Part shown: in pieces, positions 29,853 to 40,059 of the stretch
Position numbering within the stretch: position 1 is the stretch's first letter
Layout: each line of letters opens with the position of its first letter
Source: Verrucomicrobiota bacterium
Lineage (GTDB): Bacteria; Verrucomicrobiota; Verrucomicrobiia; Methylacidiphilales; JBCCWR01
Direction: 5' to 3'
NCBI GenBank assembly: GCA_039192515.1
Contig: JBCCXA010000013.1
Span: 1 to 64,000, forward strand
Length of the DNA stretch: 64,000 nucleotides
Notes under the pieces: generated by a model
What the model was told of the DNA's origin: nothing
What the model saw: the letters and a program-made list of their open reading frames with translations, nothing else
Database searches by the model: none
Position numbers and translations under genes: made by a program

Positions 29853-30922
29853 TACACCACTGATTCAACCATTTTTTTAGATCTTTTGATATCCGGGCCT
29901 TGAGCCCTGATGCTTTCTGAAAGCTTGTGATGCTGCCAGATAATGAGATTTATCACAACCCCGAAAGCTAGGATTGTTGCCCCATTGGCCACATGCAAAG
30001 TAGCTACTTCTGCAGCTTTTAAAGTCAGGACCGTCGCAATGCCCAAAGCTGCTTGAAAAAAAATCAATCCTCCCCATATGGTAATGGGTTTGCGAAAGGG
30101 TCTAAAGCTGGAAGCATGCCTGGTTGCTAGCCATATGTAGCTGCCTATAAATAGGGCAATAATACTATAGGCGACTAGGCGGTGTATGAAATGTAGAAAA
30201 ATCTGAGCAGTAGAAGTTGGTGGCATATGTAAAATTTCGTTACGAAAATCATTTAGTGTCTCAAGATACCCTGGATCTAGGGGAGGAATCACTTTGCCAT
30301 AATGAAGAGGAAAATCCGGAATAGAGAGACCTGCGTGCTCATGGCGTAATACGGCGCCTATCATCAGCTGAAGGAAAATGACCAGGGTTAGCCCTAAAGT
30401 GAATTTGCTTATATTAAAAGGTAGTGGCTGGATATCCTGCCTCTGTGACTTATTAATCCAATAGCGCGATGTCATGACGGCAATACAAGTAACTAAGCAA
30501 AAGAAGCTCTGAGCTAATGCTGCATGAAAAATACCTATTTCTGGCAATACAAGAACCACTCGAAGCCCCCCTAGTAACCCTTGAATAATTACGCTAACTA
30601 CTGCAATGCAAACCATGATTTTGAGAGACTTCCTCCTTTCTTTAATCATCACCCAATACGCTAGAATAAGTGTGAAGAGGCCAACTGCTGATGCAACAAG
30701 TCGGTGAGAATGCTCCCAGAAAACACCTCCAACCATTTTACTGAGTGGGTAAAGAAACATGCTTTCTCCAAAAGTTGTCGGCCAATCCGGGACTGCCATG
30801 CCTGCTTCCTTGCTAGTGACTTGTCCCCCCAGACATATAAGAAATAGGGTGGAAATGGCCGTAAAGATGGAGAAGTAATGTAGCCCAGGTCGATACTGTA
30901 TTTGTGCAATTCTATTATTCAT
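29852..30922 (-). CDS. ctaA: haem A synthase (COX15/CtaA)
   Basis: 356 aa with eight membrane helices in two four-helix halves. Conserved His are visible: FWEHSHRLVAS near residue 68, GIFHAALAQSFF near 130, FLHFIHRLVAYS near 235 and VATLHVANGA near 307. GLSIPDFPLHYGK and GMAVPDWPTTFGE are the paired loops of the COX15 group. It oxidises haem O to haem A. First gene of the leftward operon; its promoter lies in the AT-rich gap shared with actA. Confidence 0.95.
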   Translation of the reverse strand: MNNRIAQIQYRPGLHYFSIFTAISTLFLICLGGQVTSKEAGMAVPDWPTTFGESMFLYPLSKMVGGVFWEHSHRLVASAVGLFTLILAYWVMIKERRKSLKIMVCIAVVSVIIQGLLGGLRVVLVLPEIGIFHAALAQSFFCLVTCIAVMTSRYWINKSQRQDIQPLPFNISKFTLGLTLVIFLQLMIGAVLRHEHAGLSIPDFPLHYGKVIPPLDPGYLETLNDFRNEILHMPPTSTAQIFLHFIHRLVAYSIIALFIGSYIWLATRHASSFRPFRKPITIWGGLIFFQAALGIATVLTLKAAEVATLHVANGATILAFGVVINLIIWQHHKLSESIRAQGPDIKRSKKMVESVV

Positions 30923-31388
30923 GCCAAATTTATTTATAAGTTTAGAATTACCGAAGTCGGAAGAAATTCAAATGATAGTTCAAACTGTTGCATAAGTTAT
31001 AAGTGCTGCTTTTGTCTTCAAGTTAAAAATTAATAGATGTTTCGGATTCTTTTGATGTATTTCATTTTGAAAAAGTGTATATCGATTTATCTCAATATTC
31101 ATCAGGCTTTCAGGATATTTTTAAGTTTTTGCTTTGTCCATGATTAAACTTTAAATGGTATTAAAATCTAATTAGATTTAACTTCATAAAAATAAGTATT
31201 ACTTATAATATTAAATACGTAAAATCATTCTCTTGCATGAAGTGCAAGCCTTGTTTAGAAATGCCCCATGCTTTGGTGCGATGGTTATCGACCTAAAGTT
31301 AGTTTAGTAAAGGTCCGATATTCTCTATGGTTCGAGTTAGATGCCGATAGGTGTATTGAGGGTCTTAATCAAAATTAGAAATATATAG
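30923..31388. promoter_or_regulatory. divergent promoter region between ctaA and actA operons
   Basis: 466 bases with no ORF I can support. The middle (about 31060-31225) is strongly AT-rich, as expected of promoters for two large divergent operons. A small perfect hairpin CTTGCA/TGCAAG sits at 31232-31248. I could not pick a confident -35/-10 pair. actA has no clear Shine-Dalgarno. Co-location means one region could set expression of ACIII, both oxidases and the haem A pathway together. Confidence 0.55.
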
Positions 31389-32042
31389 ATGGCAAACATA
31401 TTTCCGCGTTGGACAAATTGGTTAGCTATAAAGGTTGTGATAGCGGTCGTTTGTATCAAGACCACTGTGGTCTTGGGCATAACTTATTACTGTACTCCAA
31501 AGTATACGCGTGTTGGTTATATGCCTAATCAGCCCATTCCCTATGATCACTCGCTCCACGTTGGTCAGCTAGGCTTAGATTGCCGTTACTGTCATTTTGG
31601 CGTTGAACAGGTTGCGCACTCAAATGTTCCAACCACGCAAACATGCATGAATTGCCACAGCCAAGTAAAGATGAACAGCCCGAAGTTGGCCGCTTTGAGA
31701 GAAAGTTGGGAAACGGGGACTCCGGTTGAATGGGTTAAGATTCACAAATCCCCAGATTATGTTTATTTCAACCACGCCGTGCATGTTAATCGAGGAGTCA
31801 GTTGTTATAGCTGTCATGGTAAGGTCAATGAGATGCGGGTGGTCTGGCATGAACACTCACAGAGTATGGGATGGTGCTTGGATTGTCACCGTGCTCCGGA
31901 AAAGAACCTTCGGCCACTGAATGAGATTTATAACTTAGATTGGCAAGCGGACTCCCAGGAATCGCAAATCGAGCAAGGCTTAAAATATGTTGAAGCTTGG
32001 AATGTTAATCCTCCAGTAAGTTGTGCAGGATGTCACAGGTAA
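31389..32042 (+). CDS. actA: alternative complex III subunit A, pentahaem cytochrome c
   Basis: 217 aa with an N-terminal membrane anchor (about residues 13-33) and five C-x-x-C-H sites at residues 65-69, 86-90, 139-143, 163-167 and 212-216; the last ends one residue before the stop. ActA carries electrons within ACIII on the periplasmic side. The His residues near PYDHSLHVGQ, VYFNHAVHV and WHEHSQSM are candidate distal haem ligands. Its stop TAA overlaps the actB start (TAATG at 32040-32044). Confidence 0.95.
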   Translation: MANIFPRWTNWLAIKVVIAVVCIKTTVVLGITYYCTPKYTRVGYMPNQPIPYDHSLHVGQLGLDCRYCHFGVEQVAHSNVPTTQTCMNCHSQVKMNSPKLAALRESWETGTPVEWVKIHKSPDYVYFNHAVHVNRGVSCYSCHGKVNEMRVVWHEHSQSMGWCLDCHRAPEKNLRPLNEIYNLDWQADSQESQIEQGLKYVEAWNVNPPVSCAGCHR

Positions 32043-35000
32043 TGAACGAAGCAAATAGCAGTAACGAGATGACGAAGGCGACAGGTAAGCGTTATTGGCG
32101 CGGCCTAGAGGAGTACGCAGAGTCGCCAGAGTTTCATTCATGGTTAGAAAGAGAATTTCCTGCTGGCGCTAATGAATTCTGGGGAGGAGACACATCCCGC
32201 CGCAGTTTCTTGAAGCTAATGGGAGCGTCGATGGCGCTAGCAGGCTTGGGTTTATCCGGATGTCGTCGTCCTGAAGCTCATATTGTTCCTTTTACGGAGA
32301 CACCTGAGTGGATGGTGCCTGGGAAAACCGTTCGTTATGCTACGGCATATCCAGGAAGAAGGGGCGCTTTGCCATTGTTGGTAAGTAGCTATGAAGGTCG
32401 TCCTATCAAAATAGATGGGAATCATCTTTACAAACCTACGACAGGTGGAACAACTGGTTTTGCCCAAGCATCTATTCTTGACCTTTACGATCCACACCGG
32501 TCTAAAATTTGGAAAAAAGATGGAAAGAAAGTTTCTGCTGAAGACAGGAACCAGATGTGGGATGAGCTGAAAGGCGCCCTAGATAAGCAAGGTGGCAAAG
32601 GTGTGGCATTTCTGGTGGACAAAGTGATGTCTCCTACTAGGGATCGATTGAGAGACCAGCTACTGCAGCTCTATCCTCAATTGACCTGGACGGAATACGA
32701 CCCATTACTCGGCAGAGATGAAGAAAAAGCTAAAAGCTTAGCTTTTGGAGAAAATATTGAGATTCTACCTCATTATGACAAGGCTGATCTTGTTTATTCT
32801 TTGGATTGCGACTTCTTGGGAACGGATGAAGGTGGTGTCAGTGCGGTCAAAGCTTTTTCTAAAAAGCGCAAGGTAAGGAAGCCCACAGATAAGATGAGCC
32901 GTCTTTACGTTGCTGAGAATCGCTTTACCATGACAGGTGGCGTGGCAGATCACCGACTATGTCTACAAAGGAGCCATATCCCAGGGCTCGTTGTTGAAAT
33001 AGCGAAAGTCTGTGTCAAGGAGGGCAAGACCTCACCTGCTTTAGAATCGGCGATTGCTTCATCAAAGGCTAAATTACCCGATCATATTGATAAAAAATGG
33101 GTAGAGGAATCGGCCAAGGATTTAGTAGCTCACGCTGGAAAAAGTATAGTCAATATTGGCAGCACGCATGCAGCACCGGTTCAGCTATTAGTTTACAGCC
33201 TGAATGAAGCACTAGGCAACTTGGGCAAAACAATGACAGTTCGTTTTGCACCAGAGAAGCAAGAGCATACTCAATTTGCTTCGATTGCTGAGATGGCAAA
33301 GCAAGTAGATAGTGGAGCGGTAGAGACAGTGGTTATTCTTGGCGGAAACCCTGTATATGACTTGCCTAAAGTGGGGGCGTACAAAGAGCTTTGGAAAAAG
33401 GTTAAGAAAATAGTTCGTTGGGGGCTTTTCGATGATGAGACAAGTGCTATTGCCCATTGGCAAATTCCGGCGGCTCATTATCTAGAAAGTTGGGGAGACA
33501 CTTTGTCACTTGATGGGACTTATCTCTCAATCCAGCCATTGATTTTACCCCTCTATGGGGGAATCTCCCAAATCGAATTTCTGAGTAAACTAATGGGGGT
33601 GGTTGAATTACCTATGGAGCTAGTGAAGGAAACATTCCGCAATCGCTTATCCTCGGAGCCAGCAGACGAATATGACTTCAAAGCCCTATGGGAAAGGTTT
33701 GTTCATGGAGGGTTTCTTGAAGAGCAGACTCCAAAGAAAGTCATACCTTCTTTACGAATGGGTCGAGTGGCAAAGTATCTATCGCGCAACGGCATCCAAC
33801 CCGGTGTTGACAAAGATGAACTAGAGTTAGTCTTTGTGCCAAGCTATAGCATGGATGATGGGCGTTACATTGATAATGCCTGGATGCAAGAGGCAGCAGA
33901 TCCTATTACAAAGTTGACTTGGGATAACGCCATCTTGATCAATCCTAAGACTGCGGATGAATTAGGGCTTGAAAGCAAGATGGTGAGAGGAATACAAACC
34001 TCAGATATCGTCAGAGTAAAGGTGGGTGATAAGGTTGTAGAAGGTCCTATTCTCAAGAATCCAGGTCACGCAAGAAATTCAATTACCGTTTCTTTCGGCT
34101 ACGGTAGAACAAGTACCGGGTTTGTTGGTGAAGATTGTGGCTATGACGCCTACAAGTTATTAGATTATGATTTTCATGGTTTCGCATCGGAAGGTGTCTC
34201 CATAGAAAAAGTAGATAAAAAGGAGCAGAAGCTAGCTGTTACCCAAGAACATCACAGCATGGAGGGACGTGCTATTGTTCGTGAAGCTCCGCTCGATTAC
34301 TATAAAAAGTATCCTGACTTTACAAGTTACCTGGGTGTGGAAGGCCACTCACCAGTTCCGATTGAATCTTTCTATGAGCCACCTCCTCTTACCGATGAAC
34401 ATCAATGGGCAATGGTTATCGATTTAACCAGTTGCACAGGCTGTAATGCCTGTATTGTCGCTTGTCAAAGTGAGAACAACATTCCGGTTGTAGGGCGTGA
34501 TCAGGTTATGAAGGGTCGGGAGATGCATTGGGTTCGAGTGGATCGTTACTTCAGTGGTTCTGATGAAGATGCTCACGCGATGTTAAATCAGCCTGTGAGT
34601 TGCATGCACTGTGAGAATGCTCCTTGTGAAACGGTTTGCCCTGTTAACGCGACAGTTCATAGTGAAGACGGTTTAAATGTCATGGTTTACAACCGTTGTA
34701 TAGGAACCCGCTATTGCGCAAATAACTGTCCTTACAAAGTCAGGCGCTTCAACTACTTTGACTATAACCAACGCGAGTTAGACAAAATTTATAATCCTCC
34801 ATTCTCTGAGGTGTGGGGGGCACCATCACCCAAGGGCTCACCGGAGACTGTTAAGATGTCTAAGAATCCTAATGTGACTGTTCGTATGCGAGGCGTGATG
34901 GAGAAGTGCACTTACTGTGTGCAACGCTTACAAGAGGCTAAGATAAATGCCAAGGTCAAAGCTCGTGATTCTAAAAATACCAGAATCAAGCGAGATTCTG

Positions 35001-35371
35001 TTCTGGTGGCCTGCCAACAAGCTTGTCCGGCAGATTGTATTGTCTTTGGTGATAAGAGTGATCCTGGCAGTGCAGTTAGTCAGCATATCAAGTTGGACCA
35101 TAATTATAGTGTGCTGGGCTATTTGAACGTGAAGCCGAGAACAACCTATCTTGCTCGTTTGAGAAATCCCAACCCGCGTATGCCAGATGCGCATCTTGTT
35201 GCTGATGAGTTCCAATATGAGCTTGAAAAGCACGAAAAGCATAAAAAGGCTAAAAAGAAAAAGTACGGGAAATCTCATGACAAAGGTCATGGGTCAGATG
35301 ACGAACATGCCTATGGTAATTCGCACAAAAAGGATGAAAAACATTCAATTAAGGCAGGAGAATACCATTAA
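32042..35371 (+). CDS. actB: alternative complex III subunit B, molybdopterin-like/Fe-S protein
   Basis: 1109 aa from the ATG overlapping the actA stop; the frame is open to a TTG at 32021. The N-terminus has a Tat-type motif [15 protein letters not shown] followed by SGC. Residues to about 760 resemble molybdopterin oxidoreductases, as in the cofactor-free large domain of known ACIII. The C-terminal ferredoxin-like domain holds four cluster motifs: [38 protein letters not shown] (Thr in place of one Cys, as expected for the 3Fe-4S site) and CTYC with CQQACPADC. The last 50 residues are a Lys/His-rich tail. Stop overlaps the actC ATG. Confidence 0.95.
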   Translation: MNEANSSNEMTKATGKRYWRGLEEYAESPEFHSWLEREFPAGANEFWGGDTSRRSFLKLMGASMALAGLGLSGCRRPEAHIVPFTETPEWMVPGKTVRYATAYPGRRGALPLLVSSYEGRPIKIDGNHLYKPTTGGTTGFAQASILDLYDPHRSKIWKKDGKKVSAEDRNQMWDELKGALDKQGGKGVAFLVDKVMSPTRDRLRDQLLQLYPQLTWTEYDPLLGRDEEKAKSLAFGENIEILPHYDKADLVYSLDCDFLGTDEGGVSAVKAFSKKRKVRKPTDKMSRLYVAENRFTMTGGVADHRLCLQRSHIPGLVVEIAKVCVKEGKTSPALESAIASSKAKLPDHIDKKWVEESAKDLVAHAGKSIVNIGSTHAAPVQLLVYSLNEALGNLGKTMTVRFAPEKQEHTQFASIAEMAKQVDSGAVETVVILGGNPVYDLPKVGAYKELWKKVKKIVRWGLFDDETSAIAHWQIPAAHYLESWGDTLSLDGTYLSIQPLILPLYGGISQIEFLSKLMGVVELPMELVKETFRNRLSSEPADEYDFKALWERFVHGGFLEEQTPKKVIPSLRMGRVAKYLSRNGIQPGVDKDELELVFVPSYSMDDGRYIDNAWMQEAADPITKLTWDNAILINPKTADELGLESKMVRGIQTSDIVRVKVGDKVVEGPILKNPGHARNSITVSFGYGRTSTGFVGEDCGYDAYKLLDYDFHGFASEGVSIEKVDKKEQKLAVTQEHHSMEGRAIVREAPLDYYKKYPDFTSYLGVEGHSPVPIESFYEPPPLTDEHQWAMVIDLTSCTGCNACIVACQSENNIPVVGRDQVMKGREMHWVRVDRYFSGSDEDAHAMLNQPVSCMHCENAPCETVCPVNATVHSEDGLNVMVYNRCIGTRYCANNCPYKVRRFNYFDYNQRELDKIYNPPFSEVWGAPSPKGSPETVKMSKNPNVTVRMRGVMEKCTYCVQRLQEAKINAKVKARDSKNTRIKRDSVLVACQQACPADCIVFGDKSDPGSAVSQHIKLDHNYSVLGYLNVKPRTTYLARLRNPNPRMPDAHLVADEFQYELEKHEKHKKAKKKKYGKSHDKGHGSDDEHAYGNSHKKDEKHSIKAGEYH

Positions 35372-36840
35372 TGAATGAGTTAGCTTTTGGGCCTGCAAAA
35401 GGCAATATGATGGAGAAACGCTCCTTGGTTGATAACAACCGGAGTTTTCATTGGATCACAGAGCGTGTGTCCGGTATTTGCGAAGCCAAAGCGCCATTGT
35501 GGTGGTGGATTTCAATCGTGCCTTGTGGATTAATCGCCACACTTGTGCCTGCCATGTTGATTTACTTGGTGGCGACTGGAGTGGGTATTTGGGGTTTGAA
35601 TCAGCCGGTGAGTTGGGCCTGGGATATTACTAACTTCGTTTTCTGGATCGGTATCGGTCACGCGGGAACGTTGATTTCTGCGATTCTTTTTTTGACCCGC
35701 CAAAAGTGGAGAACTGCTGTGAACCGATCAGCAGAGGCAATGACCATTTTTGCAGTAATCTGTGCAGGTATCTTTCCCGCTTTCCACGTGGGACGTTTCT
35801 GGTTGGTTTGGTTCTTGGCTCCTGTTCCTAATGCCAATGCCATTTGGCCAAACTTTAAAAGTCCGCTTCTATGGGATGTCTTTGCGGTTTCAACCTATTT
35901 CACCGTTTCATTGATCTTCTGGTATGTAGGATTGATCCCAGATTTAGCAACCTTCCGAGATCGGGCGATTAAGATGGGAAATAAAATCAAGGCTTGGGCT
36001 TATGGTTTTTTCTCACTTGGTTGGTGTGGATCTAACCGCCAGTGGAGGCATTATGAAAAAGCTTATCTTATCTTGGCGGGTATCTCGACGCCACTGGTTC
36101 TTTCAGTTCATAGTATCGTATCTTTCGACTTTGCTACCTCAGTGATTCCTGGTTGGCATACGACAATTTTCCCGCCTTACTTTGTCGCGGGAGCTATCTT
36201 TGGCGGTTTTGCTATGGTGCTAACGCTTTTGATTCCTTTCCGGGCGATATTCAAGTTGCACGATATCATTACCATCAAGCACATCGACAATATGTCCAAG
36301 ATTGTCGTGCTTACTGGAACGATTGTTGGTTATGCCTATCTCAGTGAGCTATTCATTGCCTGGTATGGGGCAAATCCTTATGAGTGGTGGGCCTTTTTAA
36401 ATAACAGAGTGGCAGATCCCTATATTTTCGGACCTCTAGCGGGCGTGGATCCAGCACCTTACTGGTGGTCGTATTGGTTGATGATGATTTGTAACGTGAT
36501 TGCTCCGCAGTTTTTCTGGTTTAAGTATTTCCGCAAGAATGTGTATTGGTGCTGGGCCATTGTATTTTTGGGGCCAAACGTGGGGATGTGGTTTGAACGT
36601 TTTGTGATTATTGTTACTTCTATTCACCGAGACTTTTTGCCTGGTGCCTGGGGATACTTCTCACCAAGTTGGGTGGATATTACTTTGTTTGTTGGAACCA
36701 TAGGATTATTCATGTTCCTCTTTCTCCTCTTTGTTCGTTTTCTACCGATGATCACGATGTTTGAAGTCAAGGCAGTTATGCCCCAGGCTGATCCACATAA
36801 TGATGTACCTGATGGTGATGGAAAAGGGGATGAGAAATGA
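35371..36840 (+). CDS. actC: alternative complex III subunit C, NrfD-like
   Basis: 489 aa with ten or so membrane helices. NrfD/PsrC family integral subunit that binds menaquinol or ubiquinol and passes electrons to ActB. Seen: [58 protein letters not shown] and [19 protein letters not shown]. The SFDFA and HAGTLIS motifs are typical of ActC. Starts at the TAATG overlap with actB and overlaps actD by four bases (ATGA). Confidence 0.95.
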   Translation: MNELAFGPAKGNMMEKRSLVDNNRSFHWITERVSGICEAKAPLWWWISIVPCGLIATLVPAMLIYLVATGVGIWGLNQPVSWAWDITNFVFWIGIGHAGTLISAILFLTRQKWRTAVNRSAEAMTIFAVICAGIFPAFHVGRFWLVWFLAPVPNANAIWPNFKSPLLWDVFAVSTYFTVSLIFWYVGLIPDLATFRDRAIKMGNKIKAWAYGFFSLGWCGSNRQWRHYEKAYLILAGISTPLVLSVHSIVSFDFATSVIPGWHTTIFPPYFVAGAIFGGFAMVLTLLIPFRAIFKLHDIITIKHIDNMSKIVVLTGTIVGYAYLSELFIAWYGANPYEWWAFLNNRVADPYIFGPLAGVDPAPYWWSYWLMMICNVIAPQFFWFKYFRKNVYWCWAIVFLGPNVGMWFERFVIIVTSIHRDFLPGAWGYFSPSWVDITLFVGTIGLFMFLFLLFVRFLPMITMFEVKAVMPQADPHNDVPDGDGKGDEK

Positions 36841-37397
36841 AGCGTCGAGCAAAAAATACAGAAATAGTCTATGGCATGGGTGCGCGATTTGCTAGCCCGA
36901 AGGCACTTATGGAAGCTGCTGAGAAGGCTCGTGACAAAGGGTTTAGACGTTGGGATGTTCACTCGCCATTTCCCATTCATGGCATGGATGCCGCCATGGG
37001 CTTAGGTAATTCAAGAGTTTCCGCTGTGTCTTTGGCAGGGGGTGTTACAGGATTTTTAACAGCTCTGATACTGATATTTTATAGCTCGGGTATCGATTAT
37101 CCACTTATTGTTCAAGGTAAGCCTTACTTCGCTTTTGAACCTACTTTTCCTATTTTCTTTGAGCTCACTATTCTGCTAACCGCGTTTGGAACTATTGGTG
37201 GGATGTTGGTCTTTAACCGTTTACCAGCTTGGTACCACCCAGCTTTCAATTGGGATTTGTTTTCAGAGAGAGTAAACGACGACGGGTTTTTTATTATCAT
37301 TCAATCTAGGGATCCTTTGTTTGCCGAAAAGGAGACCAAGGAATTTTTAGAGTCTTTAGGGGGGACTGATGTCACTTTGATTAAGGAAGAAGCATGA
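36837..37397 (+). CDS. actD: alternative complex III subunit D (DUF3341)
   Basis: 186 aa membrane protein with two helices (about residues 62-82 and 105-125). The opening block, [27 protein letters not shown] without break, and [19 protein letters not shown] are the DUF3341 signature. [21 protein letters not shown] is near residue 133. Structural subunit of ACIII; no cofactor. Four-base overlaps (ATGA) with actC and actE indicate coupled translation. Confidence 0.94.
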   Translation: MKRRAKNTEIVYGMGARFASPKALMEAAEKARDKGFRRWDVHSPFPIHGMDAAMGLGNSRVSAVSLAGGVTGFLTALILIFYSSGIDYPLIVQGKPYFAFEPTFPIFFELTILLTAFGTIGGMLVFNRLPAWYHPAFNWDLFSERVNDDGFFIIIQSRDPLFAEKETKEFLESLGGTDVTLIKEEA

Positions 37398-38152
37398 GAT
37401 TTTTTTTCGCAGCTTTTATCATTTTAATTTTGTCTGTTGTCATCTTTTTTGGCTTCAGAAGAGATACCTATGAGATTTTTGGACTGGCAACTGAAAGTAA
37501 GCCGGGACGCTTTTTCCTAGAACCACCAATTGAGATATTTCCTGATATGGATCATCAGCCTAAGTATAAAGCGCAAACATCCACGGACTTCTTTGCAGAT
37601 GGCAGAAGTAACCGCAAACCTATTCAAGGCACTCTGTCGTTCGACCAGCCAATTGGCGACGAATATCTTTTAACTGGTCAGATGAAAGGTGACTGGGGAA
37701 ACGGCTTACCCGTGGAAGTAACCGCAGAGCTACTCGAAAGAGGAAAAGAGCGCTATGTGATTAATTGCCAGGTCTGTCACGGTGCAACCGGCATAGGCAA
37801 TGGCATTGTCTCACAGTATGGGCTAGGTGGTATTGCAAGTTTGGTCGACGAACGAATTCAACAACAACCAGATGGCCAGATATATTATACAATCGTTAAA
37901 GGCAAAGGTCAGATGGGGCCATATTCACATATTGAAGTGAAGGATAGGTGGGCGATCGTAGCTTATATTCGTGCCCTGCAGATTAAAGAAGGTGCCACTG
38001 CTGCTTCTATGATGCCCCCCCAGCCAGATTTAGAAGAAGAGAGCATGGAAGAGGAGGCTAGCTCAACACTTGAAGAAGCAGACGCAGTTGATGATATCGC
38101 GAAAGTTAAGACTGCATCTAAACAATCAACAACGGAAAGTCTATCACAATAG
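37394..38152 (+). CDS. actE: alternative complex III subunit E, monohaem cytochrome c
   Basis: 252 aa. A short N-terminal helix or lipoprotein-like leader (FFFAAFIILILSVVIFFG) is followed by FEPP-type text (EIFPDMDHQPKYKAQ), typical of ActE, and a cytochrome c domain with CQVCH (residues 125-129) and MGPYSHIEVKDRWAIVAYI, where the Met is the likely sixth ligand. The final 45 residues are an acidic Glu/Ser-rich tail. It is the likely electron exit to the oxidases' cytochrome c domains. Overlaps actD by four bases. Confidence 0.92.
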   Translation: MRFFFAAFIILILSVVIFFGFRRDTYEIFGLATESKPGRFFLEPPIEIFPDMDHQPKYKAQTSTDFFADGRSNRKPIQGTLSFDQPIGDEYLLTGQMKGDWGNGLPVEVTAELLERGKERYVINCQVCHGATGIGNGIVSQYGLGGIASLVDERIQQQPDGQIYYTIVKGKGQMGPYSHIEVKDRWAIVAYIRALQIKEGATAASMMPPQPDLEEESMEEEASSTLEEADAVDDIAKVKTASKQSTTESLSQ

Positions 38153-38163
38153 GAGTTTGATTT

Positions 38164-39468
38164 ATGGGCCATGCAACACATACAGCGCCTGGTGAAGAGA
38201 AATTTGATCTGGGAAGGTTTCGCTTACTTCAGTTGGCTTTTGCAACAGGGGCTGGTATTGGCCTCCTAGGAATTTTAATTACTTTGCTGGTCTCGGTATT
38301 TATTGCAGATCCTCAAAGGGTATTCCGCCACTTTGCGCATTCTTACTTATTCGCTTACATGGTGGGTTTTACCATTGTATCAGGGAGTCTATTCTGGGTC
38401 CTACTTCATCATGCAGTAGATGCCGCTTGGTCGGTTGTGGTGCGTAGAATCCTAGAGCATATGGCCTTACTGTCAGTAGTTCTTTTGTTCCTATTTCTAC
38501 CGTTGGCCTGGTTTATTTGGGTTCAGCCTTTGTTTTTTGATTGGAGCCTTTTGGAATGGTGGACACTAAAGAAGTACGAAGATCTCATTTATGACTGGAA
38601 AGCGGGCTTTTTGGAACATTGGTTTTTCTCTATTAGAGTGGTGTTGTATTTTGCAACCCTTATCGGTTTGGCCTATGTCTTAAGGCATTATTCGATGAAA
38701 CAAGATAAGGTTGGGGATGAGGACATCAAGTTTGGCGTAGTTAATCAGCATACAAACTTGATCATGCGTAAGATCGCCTATCCTGGCATTGTCTTTTTTG
38801 CCTTGGCCTTGACCTTTGCAGCCATCGACTGGCTTATGGCACTAAATCATCACTGGTTCTCAACGATGTGGGGGGTCTATATCTTTGCCGGTTGTGCTCA
38901 AAGTTCTATGGCACTTCTCATTATTGTTAGTAACTGTCTTAGGAATGCCGGATATCTAAATGAAGTGTTTACGGTAGAACATAACCACATCATGGGTAAG
39001 CTACTCTTCGCTTTCACTGTTTTCTGGGCCTATGTTTCCTTCAGCCAGTACATGCTGATCTACTATGCCAATATTCCTGAAGAGACTATTTTTTATTCGG
39101 TTCGTAACTTCGGTAGTTGGAACTATTACAGTGTTTGCCTCGTAATATTCCATTTCATACTACCCTTTCTAGCTCTATTGACGCAACCTGCGAAATGGGA
39201 TCAACGACGTCTTATGATCATTGCTGGCTTTATCTTATTGATGCATATTCTAGATATTTATTGGGTAGTGCTGCCTCATTTTGATTTTAGAGAAGCACAT
39301 CATGATGTTAGCCATATGCATGGTTTTGCTCCTCACTTCTTTGATATCTTTAGTTTGTTTGTCATTGTAGGAGTGCTTGGCTTTTTCTTCATGAAGTTTT
39401 TAACCAAAGGAGCATTGTTTCCACATAAAGATCCTAGATTATTTGAGTCGGTAACCCTGACAAATTAG
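38164..39468 (+). CDS. actF: alternative complex III subunit F, NrfD-like
   Basis: 434 aa with about ten membrane helices; second NrfD-like subunit of ACIII. AGGAG lies eight bases before the ATG. Seen: VFRHFAHSYLFAYMVGFT, LFWVLLHHAVDAAWSVVVRR, ALTFAAIDWLMALNHHWFSTMWGVY and a His/Met-rich block HHDVSHMHGFAPHF near residue 380. The gene follows actE by 11 bases and is followed by two small genes that lead into ccoN, so ACIII and cbb3 genes form one transcription unit. Confidence 0.93.
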   Translation: MGHATHTAPGEEKFDLGRFRLLQLAFATGAGIGLLGILITLLVSVFIADPQRVFRHFAHSYLFAYMVGFTIVSGSLFWVLLHHAVDAAWSVVVRRILEHMALLSVVLLFLFLPLAWFIWVQPLFFDWSLLEWWTLKKYEDLIYDWKAGFLEHWFFSIRVVLYFATLIGLAYVLRHYSMKQDKVGDEDIKFGVVNQHTNLIMRKIAYPGIVFFALALTFAAIDWLMALNHHWFSTMWGVYIFAGCAQSSMALLIIVSNCLRNAGYLNEVFTVEHNHIMGKLLFAFTVFWAYVSFSQYMLIYYANIPEETIFYSVRNFGSWNYYSVCLVIFHFILPFLALLTQPAKWDQRRLMIIAGFILLMHILDIYWVVLPHFDFREAHHDVSHMHGFAPHFFDIFSLFVIVGVLGFFFMKFLTKGALFPHKDPRLFESVTLTN

Positions 39469-39478
39469 AAATGATTAG

Positions 39479-39811
39479 ATGATGACGAAAGATAAGAAAT
39501 TTCCTGTTCTCGGTGTAGCGGTGCTGGCCAGCTCTGGTTTTGTTTTTATAACGGTGCTTACCCTTGTGGTTATCGATTACCGAAACACAAAAAATCCTAA
39601 TGTGGAAGATGTTCAAGCGGAAACCCGTTATGAGAATATAGCAAAGTTACAAGAGGAGGATGCTAAAGCAATGGAAGGTATTGATGAGGCTATGATGAAA
39701 GCTATCAAAATATTGAAAAATAAGGACGTTGAAGCTGTTCCTATGACGGCTCCTCCAATCCCAACGGCTATTAAATCGCCAGCTTTTAAACAGGAGGGGT
39801 CTGGCTTATGA
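39479..39811 (+). CDS. small membrane-anchored protein between actF and ccoS-like gene
   Basis: 110 aa: one membrane helix (about 8-30, LGVAVLASSGFVFITVLTLVVI) then a charged, probably helical tail with NIAKLQEEDAKAMEGIDEAM and a Pro-rich end. It begins 10 bases after actF and its stop overlaps the next start (ATGA). No family recognised. Position suggests an accessory or assembly role for ACIII or the cbb3 oxidase. Confidence 0.65.
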   Translation: MMTKDKKFPVLGVAVLASSGFVFITVLTLVVIDYRNTKNPNVEDVQAETRYENIAKLQEEDAKAMEGIDEAMMKAIKILKNKDVEAVPMTAPPIPTAIKSPAFKQEGSGL

Positions 39812-40059
39812 TAATCGCATTTTATATTATTTTAATTGGGTCAATGATCTGCTTTGGAGGAAGTGCTATATGCGCATTATATTGGGCAGCCTCTACCGGG
39901 CAATTTCGGGACATGACAAAAGGCTCAGAGACAATTTTTGGAGAAGATGAACCAATTGGGGAAATTACGGATTCATTTCCTGGGATAAATGTTCAAGAGG
40001 AAATTGCCAGAAAGAAAGAAAAGAAGAATAAAAGATTCTTACCATGGCGAAAGTTATAG
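39808..40059 (+). CDS. ccoS: CcoS-like cbb3 oxidase maturation protein
   Basis: 83 aa with one N-terminal helix (IIAFYIILIGSMICFGGSAI) and the motif ALYWAASTGQFRDMTKGSETIF, which matches the W-A-x3-G-Q-F-D-D-hydrophobic region of CcoS. The residue after the helix is longer and more charged than usual (83 versus about 50-70 aa). CcoS is needed for cofactor insertion into cbb3 oxidase. Its 3' end overlaps ccoN by 16 bases; ccoG, ccoH and ccoI are not in the window. Confidence 0.72.
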   Translation: MIIAFYIILIGSMICFGGSAICALYWAASTGQFRDMTKGSETIFGEDEPIGEITDSFPGINVQEEIARKKEKKNKRFLPWRKL

